A stretch of DNA of 6,540 bases, from positions 1-6,540 of the forward strand of contig DAOUSX010000060.1 in the NCBI GenBank assembly GCA_030627025.1, given 5' to 3'. The stretch comes from Dehalococcoidia bacterium (GTDB taxonomy: Bacteria > Chloroflexota > Dehalococcoidia > GIF9 > AB-539-J10). Position numbers and translations under genes: made by a program. The notes beneath the pieces were generated by a model. That model was not told where the DNA came from. It made no database searches and worked only from the letters and a program-made list of their open reading frames with translations. Position 1 is the first letter of the stretch. Each line of letters starts with the position of its first letter. Of this stretch, positions 1 through 5,296 are shown one piece after another.

Positions 1-99
1 AATAGCTTTTATATATTTTACAGCCACGGGAAAGGTGTTAATCCGCAATTTCTGGTATAACTCCTCGCCTGCACTCCGGTAATCCTCTAGCTGTTTCAT
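1..99 (-). CDS. DUF169-like protein, N-terminal 33 residues (partial)
   Basis: An open frame on the minus strand begins with ATG at 99 and runs off the left edge, giving 33 codons that start MKQLEDYRSAGEELYQKL. It is preceded by a strong ribosome binding site (AGGAGGT, 108-114 on the plus strand) eight bases upstream, which makes the start convincing although the piece is short. The segment RINTFPVAVKYIKA resembles the N-terminus of DUF169 (COG2043) proteins, which open with a helix followed by a 'PVAVK' strand. DUF169 proteins are uncharacterised and common in anaerobic bacteria and archaea, so no function is assigned. The gene diverges from the C45-like gene. The family call rests on one short motif and is tentative; the reality of the gene is more secure. 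Confidence 0.6.
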   Translation of the reverse strand, partial: MKQLEDYRSAGEELYQKLRINTFPVAVKYIKAI

Positions 100-107
100 A
101 AAGCTTT

Positions 108-114
108 ACCTCCT
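108..114 (-). promoter_or_regulatory. Ribosome binding site of the DUF169-like gene
   Basis: Read on the minus strand this is AGGAGGT, a near-perfect anti-16S match, with eight bases between it and the ATG at 99-97. It decides the start and is the main evidence that the short edge frame is a real gene. Confidence 0.7.
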
Positions 115-120
115 TTTAGT

Positions 121-137
121 TAATGTTACTGACATTA
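121..137. promoter_or_regulatory. Dyad symmetric element upstream of the DUF169-like gene
   Basis: TAATGT at 121-126 and ACATTA at 132-137 form a perfect 6-bp inverted repeat around a 5-base centre. It lies seven bases beyond the ribosome binding site of the minus-strand gene, within its likely 5' leader. Size and symmetry fit an operator for a dimeric repressor, but no regulator gene is visible here. An A/T-rich 6-bp repeat can also arise by chance. Confidence 0.25.
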
Positions 138-189
138 CCACTAACGCTCAGGTCAAATTAACAGTATATCACTCAATATGGTCTCCAGC

Positions 190-226
190 GTTTCAATCCC
201 CCTGAGGGGTTAGCTCTTTTTCGATG
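190..226. repeat. Solitary CRISPR-repeat-like sequence
   Basis: The sequence starts GTTTCAATCCCCCTGAGGGG and continues through TTAGCTC, a T5 run and CGATG, about 37 bases. Read on the minus strand it ends in ATTGAAAC, the hallmark 3' end of many type I and type III CRISPR repeats, with a CCCCTCAGGGG palindrome just inside it. Length, palindrome position and terminal motif all fit a repeat unit. I found no second copy in this window, so there is no array. It may be a relict single repeat, an isolated leader-less unit, or a chance resemblance. The right boundary is a guess based on usual repeat length. Confidence 0.35.
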
Positions 227-274
227 ATATGCCTTCAGCATTTTTGTTAGTAGAGTTCACAGTAAGCCATCTGA

Positions 275-343
275 CTATGCTCGAAAGGGGCAAGAGAGGA
301 TATTGCACTGCGGGCTGGGATTAAGGTATTGTAATCAATAGAT
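275..343 (+). pseudogene. Possible decayed N-terminal coding segment of the C45-like gene
   Basis: In the same frame as the downstream C45-like gene, codons 275-331 read LCSKGAREDIALRAGIKVL, then TAA at 332-334, then SID, then the annotated ATG. The family normally has a helical N-terminal region with a 'GA-x-x-x-D-I-(L)-A-L-x-A' pattern ahead of the Gly-Cys-Thr nucleophile, and this segment resembles it. Further in-frame stops lie at 272-274 (TGA) and 263-265 (TAA). The simplest reading is that the ancestral gene extended upstream and has gained stops or frameshifts. The resemblance is judged by eye and could be accidental. Confidence 0.3.
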
Positions 344-1357
344 ATGGGCTGCACTACGCTTGTTGCTGTCCCGCCGGCGACTAAAGACGGCGAAATATAT
401 CTTTTATGGAACTTCGATATTCTCCGCCCCGCCAAGCTAATCTTTAATAAATTCCGCTTTTTCGTTACCAATTCAGGAGGGTATAACTATGTAGCCTGGG
501 GCATCCCTGGCTGGCTGCACATCGGTATGATGAACGAGAAGGGCTTATGCTTTGTAGGGAATGCTGTAGGCATGAAGGATGGCGATGGGGAAGGGGTGAC
601 CATTCTTGAGATAATTCAGAGGGCGCTATCGTCCTGCTCCGCGGTGGACGAGGTATCTCAACTTTACACTGAGAGCAATAGGCTTGTTCTCCCCGGCTAT
701 AGTGCGGCGATATTCGCTAATTTGAACTCCATGTGGGCAGATGAGCAAGGCAATGCCGTTACCATAGAATATAGCAAGAACCATATTACTGTTAGACCCA
801 TTGATGAAAGCGGCGTTATGGTGGAGACAAACCACCACCAGTACCTGGACAGGAAGCTCTGTGGCAGTGCTGAACCTGATAGGCAGAGGGCGATAGCAGG
901 CAGCTACGCCCGATTATGGCGTGCCTGGGAACTAGCCAGGGAATATGCCGGTAAATTTGATTTGGAAACTGTGATACATTTTGCCTCCGACCATGGGAAA
1001 AACTACAGCCTGCTGCCTGATTTCGAAGTTCCCCAAACAGGAATCGTGGACGATTCCACTATCTGCTGCCATTTATGGAATTACGGCTGGTATCTGCGTC
1101 GGTTTCGATTAAAAAGGGCATTGGACGCCATGGCCGAAGGTGAGACGCTTTATTCGTTTATTCTTCAGCCGAGAAACAGAACTATCTGGCTCTGCCGGGG
1201 CAAGCCCTGTCTCTCGAAATATATGCCCCTGGAATTCGGTGAAGCACTGCGGGGGTCAGACATAAAGCGCGTCGGGCAAAAGTTGCTGAAAGGCAAACGG
1301 AGAAGCTTTGCCCTGAAGTCTCTCCGCTTCGCCGAGAAAGCCTTTCCTGTGGGATAA
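344..1357 (+). CDS. C45-like N-terminal-nucleophile hydrolase / acyltransferase family protein, possibly 5'-truncated
   Basis: The 337-residue product resembles the acyl-CoA:6-aminopenicillanic acid acyltransferase (peptidase C45) family, whose precursors self-cleave at Gly-Cys to expose a cysteine nucleophile for linear amide bonds. The visible signature is MGCTTLVAVPPATKDGEIYL: Gly2-Cys3, followed by WNFDI (22-26), equivalent to the family's (R)NFD motif, then MNEKGL (63-68) and Asn73. A late DDST (236-239) lies near a Cys-Cys-His cluster (241-243). The C-terminus is basic. No signal peptide or membrane segment is evident. The start at 344 is the only usable ATG in frame because TAA sits at 332-334, but no Shine-Dalgarno lies at proper distance (only AAGG, 17 bases away), and family members normally carry a region ahead of the Gly-Cys. 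The gene may thus be truncated or decaying. Substrate unknown; it is separated from the downstream operon by 137 bases. Confidence 0.65.
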   Translation: MGCTTLVAVPPATKDGEIYLLWNFDILRPAKLIFNKFRFFVTNSGGYNYVAWGIPGWLHIGMMNEKGLCFVGNAVGMKDGDGEGVTILEIIQRALSSCSAVDEVSQLYTESNRLVLPGYSAAIFANLNSMWADEQGNAVTIEYSKNHITVRPIDESGVMVETNHHQYLDRKLCGSAEPDRQRAIAGSYARLWRAWELAREYAGKFDLETVIHFASDHGKNYSLLPDFEVPQTGIVDDSTICCHLWNYGWYLRRFRLKRALDAMAEGETLYSFILQPRNRTIWLCRGKPCLSKYMPLEFGEALRGSDIKRVGQKLLKGKRRSFALKSLRFAEKAFPVG

Positions 1358-1364
1358 AGTTAAA

Positions 1365-1388
1365 CGTTGTCCTATTGACGGGACAATG
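1365..1388. promoter_or_regulatory. Inverted repeat overlapping the -35 region of the operon promoter
   Basis: TTGTCC (1367-1372) and GGACAA (1381-1386) are perfect inverted arms around an 8-base centre, extendable by a G-T and a C-G pair to 1365 and 1388. The centre contains the proposed -35 hexamer TTGACG. It starts seven bases after the stop codon of the C45-like gene but has no T-run, so an operator or attenuating hairpin is more likely than an intrinsic terminator. Confidence 0.35.
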
Positions 1389-1404
1389 CTACAGCCACTA
1401 CACT
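1375..1404 (+). promoter_or_regulatory. Candidate sigma70 promoter for the acyl-CoA dehydrogenase operon
   Basis: TTGACG at 1375-1380 (close to TTGACA) is separated by 18 bases from TACACT at 1399-1404 (four of six matches to TATAAT, including the key A and final T). Transcription would begin around 1411, leaving a leader of roughly 80 bases before the acyl-CoA dehydrogenase ATG. It is the best promoter match I see in the 137-base gap preceding the operon. The inverted repeat over its -35 suggests control by a DNA-binding regulator. Confidence 0.4.
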
Positions 1405-1494
1405 AACGGGTGCGAAGGTGGGGAAGGTCGAGGTAATTGCTTGTATTCAGTTCGACATGATTCTGGGTGGGAGAAAATCTTAAAGGAGTATTAA

Positions 1495-2757
1495 ATGCCG
1501 ACTATAGATGATTTCACTCGTCCAAAGGAGCTGATTCCGCCACTAATTGATGATATGGGCAGGTCTATCAGGGAATGGGTGGATGACAGGTATATGCCCA
1601 TAAGGAGAAAGATAGACGAGGACTGGGCAGAACACAAGCTTGTTAGGCCTCTGTTAAAGGAAATAATGGTTGACTTCGGGTTAAACAGGACGGTATGGCC
1701 TGTGGATGTTGGCGGGCTTGACATCAGCTCTTTGGGAGTCACCGGGGTGGGCACAGTAAGGATCTTCGAAGAGCTTGGTCGGGCTGATTCCGGGTTTGCG
1801 GTCGCCTGTGCTTGTTCCCTCTGGCCAGCTATACCTATAACCCAGCTTCCCCACAGGAATATGGAGCTATGCAATGAGTTTGGTCCCAGGTATTGTGGAG
1901 ATGAGCTTTACATGGGCTGTTATGCCATGACCGAGCCTGAGAGTGGGGCTGATATAGAGAACATCGGGCGTATGCATGGAAGGACTATTCGCACCACCGC
2001 TAAGCGAAGTGGACAGGAATGGGTTATAAATGGACATAAGCAGTGGCCTACAAACTCAGGAAAGGTAGCAGACCTTTTTTGTGTTCTGTGCATCACCGAT
2101 GAGGGCAAAGATGAGGAGGGACTGAGGTTGATATATGTCCCCGCAGATGCCAAAGGGGTTTCGGTGGGGCCGGCTTATCATAAAGCGGGAATGGCTGCAG
2201 ATATGAGTACCGATATATACTTTGATGATGTGCATGTTCCTTTGAGGTACAACGCTCAACCTGTTGAGTGGACGGTGAAATGCTTTAACGAGATTGTCAC
2301 AATGGGAAACCTGGGGACTGCTGCTTTCTCCTTAGGGGTGTTGAAAAACACTTATGAGATAATCAAGAAGTATACCAGCGAGAGGGTGGTTGCCGGCAAG
2401 CCGCTGAAGGAACATTCCATGAATGCTGTCATTCTGGCTGAGCTTGCCATTGCTATTGAAGCGGCGTCAACTTACTCCTACACCGTGGCTCATATGGTGG
2501 ATGCTCCTGATGTTTATGGTCCACCATGGTCTCAGGAAATTGTGGCTAAGACAAGGGCCTGTTCTATGTTCGTTAGCGATATGGCGGTGAACCATACCGG
2601 GCGTGTTATGGAGCTTATGGGCTCTTACGGCTATACCAGGGAAGGTGACATTGAAAAGCACTGGAGGGACTCGAAGATGTTGCAGCTCTGGCTGGGGGGA
2701 AAACAATTGGACTTGATGGAGGTTGCCCGATATTTTTACGAATGTGAGACTCTGTAA
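1495..2757 (+). CDS. Acyl-CoA dehydrogenase family flavoprotein lacking the canonical catalytic glutamate
   Basis: The 420-residue protein has the full acyl-CoA dehydrogenase fold: a helical N-terminal domain, FEELGRADSGFAV (91-103), the flavin-contacting signature CYAMTEPESGAD (142-153), WVINGHKQWPTNSG (176-189) in the beta domain, and the C-terminal signature ending HWRDSKMLQLWLGGKQL (389-405). The family oxidises acyl-CoA thioesters at alpha-beta using FAD and passes electrons to ETF. Aligning RDSKMLQLWLGGKQL with RDAKIYQIYEGTSQI of medium-chain enzymes, without gaps, puts Leu400 where the base Glu376 should be. The alternative position used by isovaleryl-CoA dehydrogenase aligns to Phe264, with the nearest Glu (266) two residues away. 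Another acid must act as base, or the reaction is atypical. At 420 residues it is longer than the usual ~380, mainly at the N-terminus. The start has AAAGGAG (1482-1488) six bases upstream. First gene of the operon, 22 bases before AOR. The family is certain; the substrate is not identifiable. Confidence 0.92.
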   Translation: MPTIDDFTRPKELIPPLIDDMGRSIREWVDDRYMPIRRKIDEDWAEHKLVRPLLKEIMVDFGLNRTVWPVDVGGLDISSLGVTGVGTVRIFEELGRADSGFAVACACSLWPAIPITQLPHRNMELCNEFGPRYCGDELYMGCYAMTEPESGADIENIGRMHGRTIRTTAKRSGQEWVINGHKQWPTNSGKVADLFCVLCITDEGKDEEGLRLIYVPADAKGVSVGPAYHKAGMAADMSTDIYFDDVHVPLRYNAQPVEWTVKCFNEIVTMGNLGTAAFSLGVLKNTYEIIKKYTSERVVAGKPLKEHSMNAVILAELAIAIEAASTYSYTVAHMVDAPDVYGPPWSQEIVAKTRACSMFVSDMAVNHTGRVMELMGSYGYTREGDIEKHWRDSKMLQLWLGGKQLDLMEVARYFYECETL

Positions 2758-2766
2758 AAGCTGAAA

Positions 2767-2771
2767 GGAGG
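2767..2771 (+). promoter_or_regulatory. Ribosome binding site that fixes the AOR start at 2780
   Basis: GGAGG at 2767-2771, within AAAGGAGGTG, is eight bases before ATG 2780. A GTG codon in frame at 2771-2773 would give three extra residues but overlaps this site, so ATG 2780 is preferred. Confidence 0.8.
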
Positions 2772-2779
2772 TGTTAAGA

Positions 2780-4660
2780 ATGGCAAAAGGAGGATATGCC
2801 GGCAGGATTCTGGAAGTCGATTTAACTTCGGGGAAGATTTCTCAAACGAGCGTGGATGATGAGACCTTGCGGAAGTTCATTGGCGGCAGCGGATTAGCAG
2901 CTAAGCTCTTTCTTGATAGAGTTTCCCCTCAGGTTGAGCCACTATCTCCCCGGAACACTTTGTTTATCATGACCGGTCCTTTGCAGGGCACCAACCTTCC
3001 TGGTGCTGGTCGTTTTAATGTCAGCGCTAAGTCACCATTAACCAATATCTGGGGGGAGGGGAACTGCGGTGGCACATTTGGTCCAGAGCTAAAGTTTGCT
3101 GGATGGGATGGCGTTATTATTGAAGGTGCTTCTGATAGACCGGTCTACCTTTTCATCGATGACGACAAAGTGGAGATTCGTGATGCCGCAGACCTCTGGG
3201 GTAAAGATGCCTATGAAACAACTGATATGTTGACGGATAAGATTGGTGGAGGAAGGAAAGTGAGGGTGTTAGCTATTGGTCAGGCTGGTGAAAATCTGGT
3301 GAAGTATGCTGCCATGATTCATGACAAGGCCGATGCTATTGGAAGATGTGGGCTGGGTGCTGTCATGGGTTCCAAGAAGCTAAAGGTTGTTGTGGTGAGA
3401 GGTACAGCAAAGGCTAGTATAGCCATGCCCGAAGATTACAATAAGGCACGCCGCGCAGCGCTGGATGTAATAAAAGATAGCATGGTTGCTCAGTCACTCC
3501 ATTCTATGGGTACCGATGCTGGTTTGCCGTTGGGGATGATGACCGGGGATGTGCCCAGCAAGAACTGGTCATTGGGTGAGAATCTTGAGGGCAGTGAGGC
3601 TTTGGGCGGTCCAGCATATAGTGAGCAATATTTAGCCAGGACTCATGCCTGTTATGCCTGTCCCATTGCCTGTAAAAGAGTGGTTCATGTCAAGGAGGGG
3701 CCCTACAAAGGGGAAGAACAAGCTGGACCGGAGTATGAAACCTGCTGCACCTTCGGGACATTGATTATGAATAACGACTTGGCAGCGGTTATTAAGATAA
3801 ATGAAATGTGCAATAGATATGGTCTTGATACCATATCCTGCGGTTCTACCATTGCTTTTGCCATTGATTGTTTTGAAAATGGGTTGATAACTGAGAATGA
3901 TACCGAAGGGATTAAGCTTAGCTGGGGAGATATGGAGAGCATCTTTAAAGTGGTGGAGAAGATTGCCCGGAGGGAGGGTTTTGGAGATACTTTGGCAGAG
4001 GGAACCAGAGCAGCGGCAAAGAAGATTGGAAAGAATGCCTCGGATTTTGCTGTTGAGGTGAAAGGGCTGGAGGCACCGATGCATGACCCCCGAGGCTACC
4101 ACGGTATGGGGCTAGCCTATGCAATGTCGAATAGAGGTGCCTGTCATATGCAGCACATGGCCTACTTTGTTGAGCAGGGTCAGGTTGTTTACCCAGAAAT
4201 TGTTGGGCTACAGGAGGATTACGACGGACAAGCCAGTGAGGGTAAGGCCGAGATGACTATGATTTCTGAGAATCTAGGCATGGTTTGCTCCTCAGCGGTG
4301 TTCTGCGTTTTTGTCATGGCTTGCCTTAAGGTGAATGACCTTGTTGAATTTTTGAGGACTACCACTGGTTTTGACTATAGTCTCGATGAACTTATGGAGT
4401 GTGGGGAAAGGGTCTGGCTTCTAAAAAGGGGATTGAACAACTTAATGGGCGTTACCGCTGCTGATGACCGACTGCCCAAAAAGATTTTGACACCTGTTAA
4501 CGAAGGTGCCGCTGCGGGCTCCGTGCCGGACATTGAATTGATGCGCAAGGAGTATTATGAATTGAGAAAATTCAGTGCCAATGGCTATCCTTCCCGAGAG
4601 AAGCTGGAGGATGTCGGGCTTTCCGATTTAGCTCGAAGGTTATATACTTCAGGCAAATAA
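2780..4660 (+). CDS. Aldehyde:ferredoxin oxidoreductase family protein (tungsten/molybdenum pterin enzyme)
   Basis: This 626-residue protein matches AOR-family length (about 605-620) and order. The family converts aldehyde plus water to carboxylate with ferredoxin, using a bis-pyranopterin tungsten site and a [4Fe-4S] cluster; it is cytoplasmic and can run towards acid reduction. Visible landmarks are GYAGRILEVDLTSGKI (5-20), GAGRFNVSAKSPLTNIWGEG (75-94), GGTFGPELKFAGWDG (97-111), the cluster motif CYACPIAC (Cys291, 294, 298), PEYET (317-321, counterpart of the active-site Glu region), CNRYGLDTIS (344-353, first pterin motif DxxGLD with Asp changed to Asn345) and DPRGYHGMGLAYAMSNRGACH (436-456). 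The second motif, normally DxxGLC with the fourth cluster Cys, reads ENLGMVC (497-503), so that Cys is shifted by one (Cys503) or replaced by Cys509. GTG 2771 was rejected as start. It lies 25 bases before the SCP-2 gene. Aldehyde specificity cannot be read from sequence; the metal is inferred. Confidence 0.93.
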   Translation: MAKGGYAGRILEVDLTSGKISQTSVDDETLRKFIGGSGLAAKLFLDRVSPQVEPLSPRNTLFIMTGPLQGTNLPGAGRFNVSAKSPLTNIWGEGNCGGTFGPELKFAGWDGVIIEGASDRPVYLFIDDDKVEIRDAADLWGKDAYETTDMLTDKIGGGRKVRVLAIGQAGENLVKYAAMIHDKADAIGRCGLGAVMGSKKLKVVVVRGTAKASIAMPEDYNKARRAALDVIKDSMVAQSLHSMGTDAGLPLGMMTGDVPSKNWSLGENLEGSEALGGPAYSEQYLARTHACYACPIACKRVVHVKEGPYKGEEQAGPEYETCCTFGTLIMNNDLAAVIKINEMCNRYGLDTISCGSTIAFAIDCFENGLITENDTEGIKLSWGDMESIFKVVEKIARREGFGDTLAEGTRAAAKKIGKNASDFAVEVKGLEAPMHDPRGYHGMGLAYAMSNRGACHMQHMAYFVEQGQVVYPEIVGLQEDYDGQASEGKAEMTMISENLGMVCSSAVFCVFVMACLKVNDLVEFLRTTTGFDYSLDELMECGERVWLLKRGLNNLMGVTAADDRLPKKILTPVNEGAAAGSVPDIELMRKEYYELRKFSANGYPSREKLEDVGLSDLARRLYTSGK

Positions 4661-4685
4661 TAAAATCAGAAAGGGAGGTGACATT

Positions 4686-5246
4686 ATGCCGGTTAAGTAT
4701 GGAACGAAGGAATGGGACGAAGAGTACCAGAAGGTGGTCGGGGAAAGGCGTAAATCCCACCCCAAGCCCATAGTGCCGACTCCAGAGTGGGGGCAGATAT
4801 TTGGGGAAATTGTTGACGGCGATGCCGAGTATAGAGCGGCAGCCAAGACCTGGGAAGGTGCCGTTACCCTGGTGCTCCAGGCAAAGCCCGAGGTAGGGCT
4901 AGACGAAGACATTTCTGTGGTGCTGGACCTGTGGCATGGTGATTGCAAGTCTGTGAAAATCCTTCCCAAAGAAGAAGCTGCGAAGGCGCCGTATGTTATG
5001 ACCGGTAGCATCGATACCTGGAAAGCTGTGGCTAAAGGTAAGACAGATGCTATTAAGGCTACCATGCTGGGTAAAATAAAGCTGAAGGGAAATATGGCTA
5101 ACGTAGTCAGGCATGTAAAGGCGTCTAAGAGGTTGGCGGACTGTACCGGGCTGTTTGAATCTGTGTGGCCTGATGAACTCAGCAAGGACGAAATTGAGAA
5201 GTTTAGAGCTGATGTTAAACAGCTCAGGGAACACTTCGGGTTTTAG
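4686..5246 (+). CDS. SCP-2 sterol-transfer-domain-like lipid carrier protein
   Basis: The 186-residue soluble protein has an SCP-2-like pattern. An N-terminal helical part (about 1-55) leads into alternating strands (EGAVTLVLQAKP, 57-68; DISVVLDLWHGDCKSVKIL, 75-93), then APYVMTGSIDTWKAVAKGKT (101-120), the classic 'strand, W-x-x-(V/L)-x-x-G-K' step, and TMLGKIKLKGNMANVVRH (126-143) before a C-terminal helix. SCP-2 domains form a hydrophobic tunnel for fatty acyl-CoA, sterols or other lipids, usually without catalysis. No signal peptide or membrane helix is present. It starts with ATG after a strong GGGAGG (4673-4678), seven bases away. Its position between an aldehyde oxidoreductase and an alcohol dehydrogenase suggests binding of a hydrophobic intermediate (inference). 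The family call is made from pattern recognition, not a profile search; ligand unknown. Confidence 0.75.
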   Translation: MPVKYGTKEWDEEYQKVVGERRKSHPKPIVPTPEWGQIFGEIVDGDAEYRAAAKTWEGAVTLVLQAKPEVGLDEDISVVLDLWHGDCKSVKILPKEEAAKAPYVMTGSIDTWKAVAKGKTDAIKATMLGKIKLKGNMANVVRHVKASKRLADCTGLFESVWPDELSKDEIEKFRADVKQLREHFGF

Positions 5247-5296
5247 CAACCGCTTAGGCGGGAAAATAGTCAGGAATTCTTGAAGGGGGTGTTGAT

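Noticed and set aside
163..168. Minus-strand -10 box TATACT for the DUF169-like gene
   Set aside because: The hexamer is good, but no acceptable -35 lies 16-18 bases upstream, so a promoter is not called.
195..221. Rho-independent terminator (CCCC-GGGG stem followed by a T-run on the plus strand)
   Set aside because: The stem has only 4-5 pairs, the T-run is separated by several bases, and no plus-strand gene ends upstream; the CRISPR-repeat-like reading explains the sequence better.
1365..1388. Intrinsic terminator after the C45-like gene
   Set aside because: The hairpin is possible but no T-run follows it, and it overlaps a good -35 hexamer.
2771..2779. GTG start giving three extra residues on the AOR
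   Set aside because: The GTG lies within the AAAGGAGGTG ribosome binding site that serves ATG 2780 at ideal spacing, and AOR proteins typically begin close to the G-Y-x-G-R motif.
3632..4102. 156-codon open frame on the minus strand
   Set aside because: It lies wholly within the conserved AOR coding sequence, antisense to the cluster and pterin motifs, and resembles no known protein.
4649..5185. 178-codon open frame on the minus strand
   Set aside because: It is antisense to the SCP-2-like gene and the AOR end, has Ser/Pro-rich unstructured composition and no recognisable family, and opposes well-supported genes with strong ribosome binding sites.
5250..5261. Terminator between the SCP-2-like and alcohol dehydrogenase genes (CCGC-TTAG-GCGG)
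   Set aside because: A 4-bp stem followed by an A-rich rather than T-rich stretch is too weak, so the operon is taken as continuous.
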